Below are positions 1 through 12,226 of a stretch of 64,000 nucleotides of DNA, piece after piece (positions within the stretch are counted from its first letter, which is position 1; the number at the start of each line of letters is the position of its first letter). Origin of the DNA: Pedobacter sp. BMA. Lineage in GTDB: Bacteria > Bacteroidota > Bacteroidia > Sphingobacteriales > Sphingobacteriaceae. Below the pieces are notes generated by a model that had not been told where the DNA came from, did not search any database, and saw nothing but the letters and a program-made list of their open reading frames with translations. The translations under genes were made by a program, and so were the position numbers. The stretch covers positions 186,001 through 250,000 of the forward strand of contig NZ_LECU01000004.1 in assembly GCF_001027745.1 (NCBI RefSeq), written 5' to 3'.

Positions 1-152
1 TCTATGGCCACATCGGCAACCTTTAAGTTTTGCCTGGTCAACTCTTCCCGGTTATCAATTGATATTTTTAAAACGATTTCATGGCCGCGTTCAAGTGCAA
101 ATTTCTCAATAATCTGCCCCATTTTGCCATAACCTAAAAGCGCAATTTTCAT
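1..152 (-). CDS. dapB: 4-hydroxy-tetrahydrodipicolinate reductase, N-terminal part
   Basis: Only the first 50 or so codons are in the window; the gene continues past position 1. The N-terminus MKIALLGYGKMGQIIEKFA carries the GxGxMG dinucleotide-binding turn of DapB, which reduces dihydrodipicolinate in the lysine/diaminopimelate pathway in the cytosol. It starts 4 bp after the stop of the DUF5683 gene on the same strand, so it is probably the distal gene of the parA-parB-DUF5683-dapB unit. The family call rests on the Rossmann motif plus this gene order, so a different dehydrogenase cannot be strictly excluded. Confidence 0.75.
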   Translation of the reverse strand, partial: MKIALLGYGKMGQIIEKFALERGHEIVLKISIDNREELTRQNLKVADVAI

Positions 153-156
153 AATA

Positions 157-888
157 TTAAAATGTTAAGGAAAGTTTTAAAGCTGGTGTAGCATTAAAAC
201 CATACATACTGTTAGAATTGATCATTGATGGCATCACCCTGAAGGTGAGGTTATCATCAATGTTAAAATAATGCAAACGTGCAGAAACGTAGGCATCAAT
301 AATATTGGCTGCATATAGCAATCCGTAAGAAAATAGTACAATCTGCGAGTTCCGCTTAGTGGTGCTTTTGGCAGATAGAATACCGGCGCTGGAAAACCCG
401 GCGAGTGAAGGATTAGTATTATTTGGTCCTCCTGCGGCGAGAATTTCCCTCGCCTGTGCTTCCTGCAAATACATTTTGTAATCCTTACGATTCTGAATAT
501 ACGATAAGGTTAACACGGTTGCCCCTCCATAAATTGCAGCGATTTTCCCGCCGGTGTACACCTTCTGCCAGAACTGACTTTTACCTGCCCGGGTTCCGTA
601 ACCATCATTCAGAATCTGAATGTTGTACAACTGCCCCCAGCCGGGAATGATCATGGATCTGAAAACAGCCTTTCTTCCGGCAACCTTACCCGGATTAACG
701 TACTTTGCCTTCATTGAATCCTGGCGTGACATTGGTTTTGCTGGCTTAGCAATCTCTGAAGAAGAGTTACGCTTTAACCTGGTGGTATCTGCGCTTTTCA
801 ATACAGTATCCTTTACCTGAGCAAATGCCAGATTTACACCAATACATGTAAATAACGAAACCAGTACTAAAAGCTTAATCCTCTGCAT
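157..888 (-). CDS. DUF5683 domain protein, exported or membrane-associated
   Basis: A protein of 243 residues beginning MQRIKLLVLVSLFTC, with a signal peptide ending near AFAQ, then a Ser/Lys-rich linker and a conserved block (GRKAVFRSMIIPGWGQLYN, about residues 72-90) typical of DUF5683 proteins of Bacteroidota. Two hydrophobic segments follow, around the AAIYGGATVLTLSY and LFSYGLLYAANII stretches. I chose the start at 888 because its ATG overlaps the parB stop as TAATG, which suggests translational coupling; a second start two codons upstream is possible. Function is unknown. The constant position between parB and dapB suggests an envelope role, but that is inference. Confidence 0.8.
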   Translation of the reverse strand: MQRIKLLVLVSLFTCIGVNLAFAQVKDTVLKSADTTRLKRNSSSEIAKPAKPMSRQDSMKAKYVNPGKVAGRKAVFRSMIIPGWGQLYNIQILNDGYGTRAGKSQFWQKVYTGGKIAAIYGGATVLTLSYIQNRKDYKMYLQEAQAREILAAGGPNNTNPSLAGFSSAGILSAKSTTKRNSQIVLFSYGLLYAANIIDAYVSARLHYFNIDDNLTFRVMPSMINSNSMYGFNATPALKLSLTF

Positions 889-1796
889 TACCAATCCAAT
901 AGCTCTAAAATCCTGTTCAGGTCATCATCGCTCATAAAAGGAATTTCAATTGCGCCTTTGCCATTCTGCGTTACTTTTAGCTTTACGCGGGTAGCGAATT
1001 TAGAAGCTAAATCATCCTGTAGTTTTTGGTATTGGAAAGATACTCCGGCAGACTTCGGTTTATCATCGGTTTTAACTGGTGCATGTTGTAAATTACGTAC
1101 CAGTTCTTCCACTTTTCTTACAGATAAACCTTTCTCCAGGATTTCCTGGTGAATAAACAATTGTTTGTCTACACCATCCACGTTGATTAATGCGCGTGCA
1201 TGTCCCATTGAAATCCGCTGATCGCGGATGGATGCCTGAATCGCAGGCGGAAGTTTTAACAAACGAAGGTAGTTAGTTACAGTTGTTCTGTTTTTGCCAA
1301 CGCGCTCTCCAAGTTGTTCTTGTTTCAGGCCTACCTCATCGATCATTCGCTGAAAACTTAAAGCGACCTCGATTGCATTCAGGTTTTCTCGTTGAATGTT
1401 CTCAATCAGTGCCATTTCCAGCATTTGCTGGTCGTTAGCACTCCGGATATAAGCCGGTATTTGCGTTAAACCAGCCAGCCTTGAAGCCCTGAATCTGCGT
1501 TCGCCTGATATTAACTGATATTTATTGGCACCCAGTTTTCTAACTGTGATGGGTTGGATAAGCCCCTGAACTTTGATTGAATCGGCCAGCTCATTTAAAG
1601 CGACCTGGTCAAACTCTGTTCTTGGCTGATATGGATTGGTTTCAACCTCATTTAAACTTACATGACTGATATTACCAATCTGCTCGGTTTCGCTCACTGC
1701 ATTTACAGTTTGCTTTGGTGGATGAGTAGATTCGCTATCATCTAAAAGCGCACTTAAACCTCTACCTAAACCTGTTTTTCGCTGAAAAGATGTCAT
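888..1796 (-). CDS. parB: chromosome partitioning protein ParB
   Basis: A 302-residue ParB/Spo0J family protein. Residues 3-18 hold the GLGRGLSALL start typical of chromosomal ParB. The ParB/Sulfiredoxin CTPase domain follows, with NPYQPR at 54-59 and GERRFR at 98-103 (the CTP- and DNA-clamp motif), then a helix-turn-helix near 157-180 and a C-terminal dimerisation region. It would load on parS sites and cooperate with ParA in origin segregation. It starts 7 bp after the parA stop and shares its stop with the next start. I saw no classical parS palindrome nearby. Confidence 0.95.
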   Translation of the reverse strand: MTSFQRKTGLGRGLSALLDDSESTHPPKQTVNAVSETEQIGNISHVSLNEVETNPYQPRTEFDQVALNELADSIKVQGLIQPITVRKLGANKYQLISGERRFRASRLAGLTQIPAYIRSANDQQMLEMALIENIQRENLNAIEVALSFQRMIDEVGLKQEQLGERVGKNRTTVTNYLRLLKLPPAIQASIRDQRISMGHARALINVDGVDKQLFIHQEILEKGLSVRKVEELVRNLQHAPVKTDDKPKSAGVSFQYQKLQDDLASKFATRVKLKVTQNGKGAIEIPFMSDDDLNRILELLDW

Positions 1797-1803
1797 CTAT
1801 AAA

Positions 1804-2607
1804 TTATAATGTTGCTGTTCCTATATTTTCTTCTTCTCTCAACAAGCCGTTTTTCTTAACGATTTCGCGCGCAAGATTCAGGTAATTGATGGCTCCCTTG
1901 CAGTTTGCATCGTGCATAATTACCGAAACGCCATAACTTGGTGCCTCACTTAAACGGGTATTACGCTGAATGATGGTTTCGAAAACCAGCTCGTGAAAAT
2001 GGGTTTTTACTTCTTCAACCACCTGGTTAGACAAGCGTAAACGCACATCGTACATGGTTAACAAAATTCCCTCTATTTCCAGTTCAGGATTTAAACGGTT
2101 CTGAACAATCTTAATGGTATTTAACAATTTCCCTAGTCCTTCTAAAGCGAAATACTCGCACTGGACAGGAATGATAACAGAATCGGCTGCCGTTAAGGCA
2201 TTTATCGTAATTAAACCCAGGGATGGAGAACAATCGATAATAATGAAATCGTATTGGTCTTTGATCTTTTCTAAAACCGCTTTCATTTTATATTCACGGT
2301 TATTGAGGTTGATCATCTCAATTTCGGCACCAACTAAATCAATGTGTGCGGGCAGTAAATCAAGGTTGGGCGTATCTGTTTTCTGAATAGCCTGTAAGGG
2401 ATCTATATCGTTGATGATACATTCATAGATACTATCTTTAATATTGCGGGGATCGAAGCCAATGCCTGAAGTTGAATTAGCCTGAGGATCAGCATCTACC
2501 AGTAAAGTTTTGTATTCAAGTACGGCTAAACTCGCAGCCAGGTTTATAGATGAAGTTGTTTTACCAACACCACCTTTTTGATTTGCTAATGCAATAATTT
2601 TGCTCAT
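1804..2607 (-). CDS. parA: chromosome partitioning ATPase ParA (Soj)
   Basis: A 267-residue deviant Walker ATPase. KGGVGKTT at residues 11-18 is the ParA P-loop with the signature lysine, DADPQANST is the Walker A' block, and IIIDCSPSLG is the Walker B/switch region. It lacks the N-terminal HTH of plasmid-type ParA, so it is the short chromosomal Soj type. It is the first gene of parA-parB-DUF5683-dapB. Upstream lies a 180-bp gap shared with the divergent FMN reductase gene. Confidence 0.95.
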   Translation of the reverse strand: MSKIIALANQKGGVGKTTSSINLAASLAVLEYKTLLVDADPQANSTSGIGFDPRNIKDSIYECIINDIDPLQAIQKTDTPNLDLLPAHIDLVGAEIEMINLNNREYKMKAVLEKIKDQYDFIIIDCSPSLGLITINALTAADSVIIPVQCEYFALEGLGKLLNTIKIVQNRLNPELEIEGILLTMYDVRLRLSNQVVEEVKTHFHELVFETIIQRNTRLSEAPSYGVSVIMHDANCKGAINYLNLAREIVKKNGLLREEENIGTATL

Positions 2608-2689
2608 CTATCTATCCGAAATTTACTAAACGTTTGTAAGGGCGTTATTGGTTTATGCCTTTTTATCGGCAAAAAGTCCTATTTTTGCG

Positions 2690-2697
2690 CTGTTTAC
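2690..2697 (+). promoter_or_regulatory. candidate -7 promoter element
   Basis: TATTTTTG fits the Bacteroidota -7 consensus TAnnTTTG and points towards the FMN reductase gene 93 bp downstream. No TTG lies at the expected spacing upstream, so support is limited. Confidence 0.3.
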
Positions 2698-2789
2698 GCC
2701 CTTTTTCTCAATCAGCTAAGATACAAACTAAATGGCAATATCAGCAATAAGGGTATTTGCGTTTTAAACATCTTATTAACAATTATCAA

Positions 2790-3311
2790 ATGATAACAAT
2801 AATAGCCGCGACCAACAGACCCAATAGCAATACGCTAAAAATTGCTAAATATTACCAGCAGCAGCTTAAAAATAAAGGTGTAGAAGCAGGAGTATTCAAC
2901 TTAGAGCACCTCCCTGCAGATGTTTTAAATACCGATATGTTCGGTAAACGCTCTGAGGCGTTCCAGAAAATCCAGGATATGATTTCAGAAACAGATAAAT
3001 TCCTTTTTATAATGCCTGAATATAACGGAAGCTATCCGGGCGTTTTAAAGGTGCTGATTGACGCCTGCAATTATCCTGATAGTTTTTACGATAAAAAAGC
3101 CGCACTTGTAGGCATTTCTTCAGGGAAGTATGGAAATATTCGTGGTGTAGATCATTTTACCGGCGTTTGTCATTATATCCATTTGCATGTTTTACCGCTG
3201 CGCCTGCACATTCCCAACATCAAAACTGAATTGGACGCCAGTGGGAACCTGATTAAAGAAGATACCATCCAATTTACAAACGAACAGATCGAAAAGTTCA
3301 TCAGGTTTTAG
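2790..3311 (+). CDS. NADPH-dependent FMN reductase family protein
   Basis: A 173-residue flavodoxin-like protein starting MITIIAATNRPNSNT. That is the phosphate-binding loop after the first strand in the FMN_red family (as in SsuE, ArsH and YieF relatives). MPEYNGSYPG is the second FMN-contact motif, and GISSGKYGN is the third. It is probably a cytosolic quinone, azo or chromate reductase-like enzyme; the substrate cannot be told. I preferred the ATG at 2790 to an upstream TTG because it leaves the N-terminal beta strand in the normal place. It is divergent from parA. Confidence 0.85.
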   Translation: MITIIAATNRPNSNTLKIAKYYQQQLKNKGVEAGVFNLEHLPADVLNTDMFGKRSEAFQKIQDMISETDKFLFIMPEYNGSYPGVLKVLIDACNYPDSFYDKKAALVGISSGKYGNIRGVDHFTGVCHYIHLHVLPLRLHIPNIKTELDASGNLIKEDTIQFTNEQIEKFIRF

Positions 3312-3352
3312 GATGAGGCACATGCCTGAATGAGCTGTAAATCCCCTTTCGC

Positions 3353-3829
3353 TTAAACGATATAGGGTTCCATTTCTTTGTCGATGCTTTTGCGTAGCTC
3401 CATCAGCTTAATGGCATAGCCATGCATGGCGAGCTCTTTCTCCGTTTTAGGCTTAAACGCAGGAATGGTTTTGGGCTGTCCGTTATCATCTACGGCAACA
3501 AATACAATAATACAATGGGTATTTTTAACAAACTCTGACTGGCCAACAGGCTTGGAGTAGGCATCCACAGCGATGTGCATACTGGTTTTGCCGGTGTAAA
3601 TGATGCGCGCTTCCATTTTTACGAGGTGCCCGATGTGTACGGGTTTAAAAAACCGGATCCCGCCAACATAAATCGTTACACAGTAGGAGTTGCTCCATTG
3701 CAGGGCACAGGCAAAAGCTGCCTGATCAATCCATTTCATCATCATCCCGCCATGCACCTTGCCCCCATAATTGACATCGGAAGGTTCGCTTAAGAACTGT
3801 AGTTCGATATGATTTTTTGGTTTTGCCAT
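3353..3829 (-). CDS. acyl-CoA thioesterase, hotdog fold
   Basis: A 158-residue single hotdog domain related to the YciA/BFIT acyl-CoA hydrolases. Visible features are SEPSDVNYGGKVHGGMMMKWID, with the catalytic region around NYGGKVHGG, and VGGIRFFKP in the central strand. It would hydrolyse acyl-CoA to free acid and CoA in the cytosol. The start MAKPKNH at 3829 is preferred, since the 21 extra residues upstream do not resemble the family. The gene stands alone, convergent with the FMN reductase and followed upstream by palindrome-ended repeats. Confidence 0.85.
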   Translation of the reverse strand: MAKPKNHIELQFLSEPSDVNYGGKVHGGMMMKWIDQAAFACALQWSNSYCVTIYVGGIRFFKPVHIGHLVKMEARIIYTGKTSMHIAVDAYSKPVGQSEFVKNTHCIIVFVAVDDNGQPKTIPAFKPKTEKELAMHGYAIKLMELRKSIDKEMEPYIV

Positions 3830-3840
3830 GATTGTTGATT

Positions 3841-3985
3841 CCCGCAGATTAAGGTGATTTACACAGAGTATTTTGCTGACAGCAATATGCAAAAATTATC
3901 ATTTTTATTGAAACAGTTTATTTACCCTTACCTGAATGATTTTTTTCATCATACAGAAATCTGCGGAATTGGCGTAATCTGCGGG
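3841..3985. repeat. palindrome-ended intergenic repeat, copy 1
   Basis: A 145-bp unit bounded by CCCGCAGATTA at 3841-3851 and its reverse complement TAATCTGCGGG at 3975-3985. Just inside are shared blocks (GTGATTTAC after the left end, TCATCATACAGAAA before the right end) that recur in copy 2. There is no coding potential. It may be a REP-like or MITE-like element. Confidence 0.75.
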
Positions 3986-4007
3986 GGCATAAACTTATTT
4001 TATAACT

Positions 4008-4106
4008 CCCGCAGATTAAAGTGATTTACGCAGATTATTTTGGTGACGGCGGCATGCAATTTTTTTTCATCATACAGAAAGCTACGGAACTAGCGTAATC
4101 TGAGGG
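4008..4106. repeat. palindrome-ended intergenic repeat, copy 2
   Basis: A 99-bp unit with the same left end (CCCGCAGATTA at 4008) and a slightly decayed right end (TAATCTGAGGG at 4096-4106). Relative to copy 1 it lacks about 45 bp from the middle. It ends just before the 3' end of the GH97 gene. Confidence 0.75.
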
Positions 4107-4115
4107 ATATAGATA

Positions 4116-7545
<3,430 letters not shown>

Positions 7546-7582
7546 AAATAGTGTTAGCTTCAGCAAAAAACTGAATTAAATA

Positions 7583-7590
7583 CAAAGATA
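7583..7590 (-). promoter_or_regulatory. candidate -7 promoter element for the DUF2130 gene
   Basis: On the minus strand TATCTTTG matches TAnnTTTG exactly, 37 bp upstream of the DUF2130 start. No TTG stands at the usual distance. Confidence 0.45.
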
Positions 7591-7630
7591 TTAAAGCTTT
7601 TCAGGATTGCACAGACGAGTTTTGCACCTT

Positions 7631-8017
7631 TTACAAAACCTTCGAACGAACTTCATGTCCAACCGTTAAAAGTTTACTCACCGGGCATTTTGAAGCAATG
7701 TCTTCCAATCTTGTTTTTTGTTCATCGGTTAACTGGCCTGTACAGGTAATTTCTTCAAAAAAAACGGTTTCATTATTTTCTGTACCAATATTTACCTCAA
7801 CCTCAATTTTATCAACCGGCCATTCTTTACGGTCGGCATACATTCTTAACGTAATGGCTACACATGATGCTAAAGAAGCCATCAAAAGGCCCTTGGGTGC
7901 AAATCCTTTGTGGGTGCCGCCTAATTCTACAGGCTCATCCACGATGATTTCATGTGAACCATTTGTAACTGAACAGGCATAGTGTTCTTTATTGATTGTT
8001 GCTTTTACCATTATCAT
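7631..8017 (-). CDS. OsmC family protein
   Basis: A 128-residue OsmC/Ohr-like protein. The active-site region LLMASLASCVAITLRMYA carries the first conserved cysteine, and SKCPVSKLL the second. This two-cysteine arrangement reduces organic or fatty-acid hydroperoxides in characterised members; the YhfA/OsmC-like subgroup is less well defined. The protein is cytosolic and the gene monocistronic. The start may be at 8017 or two codons in, at 8011 (MVKATI). Confidence 0.85.
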   Translation of the reverse strand: MIMVKATINKEHYACSVTNGSHEIIVDEPVELGGTHKGFAPKGLLMASLASCVAITLRMYADRKEWPVDKIEVEVNIGTENNETVFFEEITCTGQLTDEQKTRLEDIASKCPVSKLLTVGHEVRSKVL

Positions 8018-8149
8018 TAATTTTTATAGTTCCAAATATTGTGGTTTATCGTCACATTTTGGGTAACATCCCTATCTTTTTTGAAATTCGGTAGATGTAT
8101 AATAAAACTTTCTATCCCCCGGGTTGTTGCACTTATAAAATACAAGATC

Positions 8150-8515
8150 ATGAAGTACAGAAAGTTAATCGGAAAATATTTAACGCAGAAGTCGGATAAT
8201 AACGTTCAGGTTGCGCTTGCCCTGGTAGCAGGTTTAGCAGCAGGTGCAGTAATAAGTGTATTATTTGCGCCAGACAGCGGTAGTGGTACAAGAGGGAAAA
8301 TAGCAAAAGGCGCCAGAAACCTTGGATATGGTTTTCAAGACAAATACAACCTTTTAAGAGAGAAGGTCTTTGGAGTTGAGGCTTTTGAGGAAGATATTGT
8401 AGCGCAGGAGATCCCTCATTTCAAGCATAAGGTAGCGAAAAAACCTAAATCGGATATTAAAGAGATTCTGGAGCATGCGCATGAAAATGGTCAGGTTCAG
8501 GAGGGTCAGGGATAA
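8150..8515 (+). CDS. YtxH domain protein
   Basis: A 121-residue protein. Residues 20-40 form a glycine/alanine-rich membrane segment (ALALVAGLAAGAVISVLF) followed directly by APDSGSGTRGKI. This is the pattern of YtxH (gas-vesicle-like, stress-associated) proteins: one membrane helix followed by an amphipathic Lys/Glu tail. The exact function is unknown, and in other bacteria such genes belong to general stress regulons. I chose the ATG at 8150 over an upstream in-frame start because the first 37 codons of the longer frame carry no family signature. Confidence 0.75.
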   Translation: MKYRKLIGKYLTQKSDNNVQVALALVAGLAAGAVISVLFAPDSGSGTRGKIAKGARNLGYGFQDKYNLLREKVFGVEAFEEDIVAQEIPHFKHKVAKKPKSDIKEILEHAHENGQVQEGQG

Positions 8516-8556
8516 GATTGAAACATTTTTTTAATTTTACAGGATAATATCTTTAA

Positions 8557-9297
8557 ATGATCTTTATCCTGTCTAAAATTTTAATGTTTCTCATCAAACC
8601 CATTATATGGGTAGTTGCACTTTTAATCTGGGCAGCATTATCGAAGAAACATAAGCAACAAATTCTTTATGCTGCTGTTGGTTTACTGCTCTTTTTTTCG
8701 AATGGGGCGCTGCTTGGCACGGTGATGAATGCCTATGAAGCGGGATATCCTGAGAGAAGGCATTACGATGTTGGCATTGTGCTGGGGGGCTTTTCGGGGC
8801 TTAACAAACGGAACAATAAAATTGCTTTTTCGGGAGCCGGCGACAGATTGTTTCAGGCCGTTTCGCTTTTTAAAAGTAACCAGATAGATAAAATATTAGT
8901 GGCCAGCGGTAGTGCGAACCTGTTAGATAACGAAGTCAAAGAAGCCGATCTCGTAATCAATTACTTAAAACTGATTGGTATACCTGACTCGGCTTTATTA
9001 GTTGAAAATCAAAGCAGGAATACTGTAGAAAATGCAAGAAACAGCATCGGGCTAATTGGGAAAGTAAAACCTGACGCGAAAATACTGGTGATTACAAGCG
9101 CATGGCATATCCCCCGGGCGAAGATGATTTTCGACAGGCAATCAAAACATAAAATCGAATACTATCCAACAAACTTTGCCGGACCGGATCAGATTGATTT
9201 TGCCGATTTCATTATACCTAGTGCCTCTGCGCTTGGTGGCTGGGAAATGCTATTCAAGGAGTGGATAGGACTGGCAGTAGACCGTTTACGAAGTTAA
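8557..9297 (+). CDS. YdcF/DUF218 family membrane protein (ElyC/SanA-like)
   Basis: A 246-residue protein with two N-terminal membrane helices (about residues 1-25 and 33-50), then the DUF218 domain. The domain begins at YDVGIVLGG, continues with ILVASGSANLLDNEVKEAD, and has the SRNTVENARNS motif and an SAWHIPRA segment. Known relatives (ElyC, SanA) act in envelope precursor or peptidoglycan maintenance at the inner membrane. The gene is convergent with obgE, with 16 bp between stops. Confidence 0.85.
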   Translation: MIFILSKILMFLIKPIIWVVALLIWAALSKKHKQQILYAAVGLLLFFSNGALLGTVMNAYEAGYPERRHYDVGIVLGGFSGLNKRNNKIAFSGAGDRLFQAVSLFKSNQIDKILVASGSANLLDNEVKEADLVINYLKLIGIPDSALLVENQSRNTVENARNSIGLIGKVKPDAKILVITSAWHIPRAKMIFDRQSKHKIEYYPTNFAGPDQIDFADFIIPSASALGGWEMLFKEWIGLAVDRLRS

Positions 9298-9313
9298 TCC
9301 TTAGAATAGCTCA

Positions 9314-10309
9314 CTATCCTTCAATAGCCTTCCAAAGCATGTCTTTTAATTCTAAGAGATTTTTTTGCGCTACCGACGATATAAAAATTGAAGGAACGGC
9401 AGGCAGATCCTGTTTCATTTCTGTCATCAGCTCTTCATCAAGCATATCAGATTTGGTAATGGCCAGCACATGAGGCTTCTGCATCAGCTCGGGATTATAG
9501 GATTGCAATTCACGTTTTAAAATTTCGTATTCTTCTTTTATGCTACGGCTGGTATCGGCAGGAACCATGAACAACAATACAGAATTACGTTCAATATGCC
9601 TTAAAAAGCGATATCCTAAACCCTTACCTTTCGAAGCACCTTCAATAATTCCGGGAATATCGGCCATTACGAAAGATTTGCCTCCACGGTAACTGACAAT
9701 CCCCAAGTTGGGTACGATGGTGGTAAACGGATAATCTGCAATTTCGGGTTTTGCGGCAGAAACTACGGAAAGCAAGGTAGATTTGCCTGCATTCGGAAAT
9801 CCTACCAGACCTACGTCAGCTAAAACTTTCAGTTCAAGGATATTCCAGATTTCTTTACCGGGTTCTCCTGGCTGTGCAAAACGAGGGGTTTGCTGTACTG
9901 AATTTTTGAAGTGGGCGTTCCCCAATCCGCCACGACCACCGGCAGTTAGCACTTTAGTTTCGCCATCTTTGGTGATTTCAAAAAGAACTTCACCGGTTTC
10001 GGCATCTTTGGCAATAGTGCCTAGCGGCACTTCGAGAATTTCATCCTCTCCCTGCTTACCCGATTTATGGGAACTTCCTCCGGCGCCACCATCCTGGGCA
10101 ATAATGTGCTTGCGGTATTTTAAATGTAATAATGTCCAGATATGAATACTGCCTTTCACAATGATGTGACCGCCGCGACCGCCATCACCACCATCAGGTC
10201 CACCCATAGATGTTAAAATATCACGGTGTAAATGTGCAGAACCTGCCCCGCCCTTGCCAGAACGGCAACAAATCTTTACATAATCTACGAAATTCGAACC
10301 CTGAGACAT
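9314..10309 (-). CDS. obgE: Obg family GTPase
   Basis: A 331-residue protein. The N-terminal glycine-rich Obg fold has repeated GGxGG turns (residues 20-160). The G domain then shows GFPNAGKS at 170-177 (G1), DIPG at 217-220 (G3) and TKSD at 285-288 (G4). The protein lacks a C-terminal OCT domain, as is common outside Firmicutes. Obg binds the 50S subunit and links ribosome assembly with (p)ppGpp and growth control. It follows adk on the same strand, but a strong terminator lies between them, so it probably has its own promoter. Confidence 0.95.
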   Translation of the reverse strand: MSQGSNFVDYVKICCRSGKGGAGSAHLHRDILTSMGGPDGGDGGRGGHIIVKGSIHIWTLLHLKYRKHIIAQDGGAGGSSHKSGKQGEDEILEVPLGTIAKDAETGEVLFEITKDGETKVLTAGGRGGLGNAHFKNSVQQTPRFAQPGEPGKEIWNILELKVLADVGLVGFPNAGKSTLLSVVSAAKPEIADYPFTTIVPNLGIVSYRGGKSFVMADIPGIIEGASKGKGLGYRFLRHIERNSVLLFMVPADTSRSIKEEYEILKRELQSYNPELMQKPHVLAITKSDMLDEELMTEMKQDLPAVPSIFISSVAQKNLLELKDMLWKAIEG

Positions 10310-10323
10310 ATTACTTATTTATA

Positions 10324-10365
10324 AAATAAAAAATGGCGGAAAAAAATCTAAATCTTTTCCGCCAT
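10324..10365 (-). terminator. intrinsic terminator after adk
   Basis: Perfect 11-bp stem, ATGGCGGAAAA (10333-10343) with TTTTCCGCCAT (10355-10365), 11-nt loop. On the minus strand it is followed by a T-rich tract (10324-10332). It separates adk from obgE. Confidence 0.85.
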
Positions 10366-10384
10366 TAAACAAAAATTCAATTAT

Positions 10385-10954
10385 TTAGAATTGATCGATT
10401 ACAGCGCAAAGATCACTATAAACTTTTTCTATTTCACCAATTCCATTCACTTTTTTCAACTTCCCTTGCTCCTCATAATAAGGCAATACATGGATTGTTT
10501 TATCAAAGTATTCTGAAATACGTTTTTTCAACTTCTCCGCATCATCATCCGGACGGCCACTTACTTTGTGACGTTCAGCGATGCGTTTAGTCAGTTCGTC
10601 CTGATCTACATCCAGTGCAATTACGCCGGCGATGTTACTGCCTTTACGCTCTAAAAATAAATCAAGTTCTTTTGCCTGAGGAACAGTACGCGGAAAACCA
10701 TCGAATACAAATCCTTTTGCTTCAGGGTTTTTATCTACTTCTTCTTCAAGCATTGCGATTGTAATGGCGTCAGGTACCAATTCACCATCAGCTAACAATT
10801 GACTAACTTTTTTTCCTAATTCTGTTTCGCCTTTAACGTGTGCTCTAAAAAGATCGCCTGTTGAAACATGTACTAACTGATATTTTTCGATCAGTTTTTC
10901 AGATTGGGTGCCTTTACCCGCCCCTGGAGGGCCAAAGAGAACTAAATTAAGCAT
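10385..10954 (-). CDS. adk: adenylate kinase
   Basis: A 189-residue short-form adenylate kinase. GPPGAGKGT at 8-16 is the P-loop, DGFPRT the NMP/Walker B motif, and the short lid contains RISEYFDKT without the zinc-finger LID insertion. It catalyses AMP + ATP to 2 ADP in the cytosol. Downstream is a clear terminator; upstream is a 200-bp spacer with a promoter-like element at 11050. Confidence 0.97.
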   Translation of the reverse strand: MLNLVLFGPPGAGKGTQSEKLIEKYQLVHVSTGDLFRAHVKGETELGKKVSQLLADGELVPDAITIAMLEEEVDKNPEAKGFVFDGFPRTVPQAKELDLFLERKGSNIAGVIALDVDQDELTKRIAERHKVSGRPDDDAEKLKKRISEYFDKTIHVLPYYEEQGKLKKVNGIGEIEKVYSDLCAVIDQF

Positions 10955-11049
10955 TAACGTGGTTTAGGTTGTCTTTAAAATTAAAAAAGCCTTATTCCTA
11001 TGGCTTTAACTAAATAGAAAATCACACAATGTGTTGCCTTTCAAGGCTG

Positions 11050-11057
11050 CAAATATA
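11050..11057 (-). promoter_or_regulatory. candidate -7 promoter element for adk
   Basis: TATATTTG on the minus strand matches TAnnTTTG. It would give adk a leader of roughly 90 nt. No well-spaced TTG was found. Confidence 0.4.
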
Positions 11058-11121
11058 TAATTATTAATTTAGATGAGTTTTATAATTGACAATTTATTTG
11101 AAAACCGGGCAGTTTTAAAGA

Positions 11122-11148
11122 AAAGAGAATCATAAACTGATTCTCTTT
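11122..11148 (-). terminator. probable terminator after the PRISE-type reductase gene
   Basis: Perfect 11-bp stem AAAGAGAATCA / TGATTCTCTTT with a 5-nt loop, 10 bp beyond the stop at 11159. On the minus strand the downstream arm ends in TCTTT and is followed by a mixed T-rich run. Confidence 0.65.
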
Positions 11149-11158
11149 CCGTGTTTGC

Positions 11159-12226
11159 TTAAGGTATTAAATTTGATCGGCGTAACTGATCGAATAGCTG
11201 GTAAAATGCTTCTTCTGTATCCTTGAAAACCAGGAATCCAAGTTTTCTACTTTTCGACATGTCGGTCATGACTTCGATGGGTCTACCCAGATCAAGGTCG
11301 GTATGCCATGCAGAAGCCAGTCGTTTTAATTCTGTTTCTTTGAGATTGTATTTGCGTGCAATGCTTTTCCAGATTTCTCCATCATTGGCCATCTCTGTTT
11401 CGAGCGGTTTAATGGTACCTTCGAAACCAACCGCCGTTACCCCGAAATATGCGGCCAGCTTATTCCATAGCCTGCTCCAGCGGAACACATCGCCATTCAC
11501 TACATTGAAAGCTTCATTTTTTGCTCTTTCGGTAGTTGAAGCCCAGATTAGTTGATCTGCCAGCACATTGACGTCGGTTACATCTGACAGGCCATTCCAT
11601 TGTGCTGAAGAGCCAGGCCACCTGAACTGTCGCCCTGTTTCTTTACAAATGGTTGCATAAACAGCCAGCGTGGTACCGAGATTCATGGCATTACCAACGG
11701 CCTGGCCAATTACAGTGTGTGGCCTGTGAATACTCCAGGTGAAACCATCGCGCGCAGCAGCGGCATACACTTCATCTTCCTGGGCGTAATAGAAGTTTTC
11801 GATTTCTAATCGTGGATGTTCCTCCCTTAAAGGCGTTTCCGGCAGGAAACCATCCTGAGCATAGGCTTCAAAAGGGCCTAAATAATGTTTCAGTCCGGTT
11901 ACCAATGCCACATGCTGTACAGATTGGTGCACCGACAAAACATCAAGCAGGTTACGGACCATCATGCTATTAACCCTGATGTTTTCTGCCTCGGTATCAT
12001 TGCGCATCCAGGTGGTGATGTACACGTGAGTGGGTTTGATATCTGCCAGGCTATTTTTTAAGCCTTCAGGATCCAGGAGGTCGGCCGCAACAGGTTGCAG
12101 GCCCTCAATTTCCAGATTTGGTGTACGCGCTAACCCATAGGTATTCCATCCTTGTGAAATGAGTTTTATGGCCAGATTACTACCTGCGATACCACTTGCA
12201 CCTACTACTAATGCTATTTTATCCAT
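11159..12226 (-). CDS. SDR family NAD(P)-dependent reductase, PRISE (progesterone 5-beta-reductase/iridoid synthase)-like
   Basis: A 355-residue extended SDR. The Rossmann motif VGASGIAGSNLA is at about residues 8-19, and later blocks include TTWMRNDTEAEN, YAQDGFLPETPL and FYYAQEDEVYAAA. The internal FYYAQED block and WSIHRPHTVIG are typical of the PRISE family that reduces enones. The bacterial substrate is unknown. The gene is divergent from the Crp/Fnr regulator at 12403 with a 176-bp shared spacer, so that regulator may control it (inference). Confidence 0.8.
   Translation of the reverse strand: MDKIALVVGASGIAGSNLAIKLISQGWNTYGLARTPNLEIEGLQPVAADLLDPEGLKNSLADIKPTHVYITTWMRNDTEAENIRVNSMMVRNLLDVLSVHQSVQHVALVTGLKHYLGPFEAYAQDGFLPETPLREEHPRLEIENFYYAQEDEVYAAAARDGFTWSIHRPHTVIGQAVGNAMNLGTTLAVYATICKETGRQFRWPGSSAQWNGLSDVTDVNVLADQLIWASTTERAKNEAFNVVNGDVFRWSRLWNKLAAYFGVTAVGFEGTIKPLETEMANDGEIWKSIARKYNLKETELKRLASAWHTDLDLGRPIEVMTDMSKSRKLGFLVFKDTEEAFYQLFDQLRRSNLIP

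Noticed and set aside
888..2607. ParAB as a plasmid partition cassette
   Set aside because: Short Soj-type ParA and chromosomal ParB with dapB and DUF5683 next to them fit the chromosomal locus; no replication or plasmid genes are seen.
9783..10145. 120-codon plus-strand frame opposite obgE
   Set aside because: Pro/Ser-rich mirror of the glycine-rich Obg domain; no independent signals.
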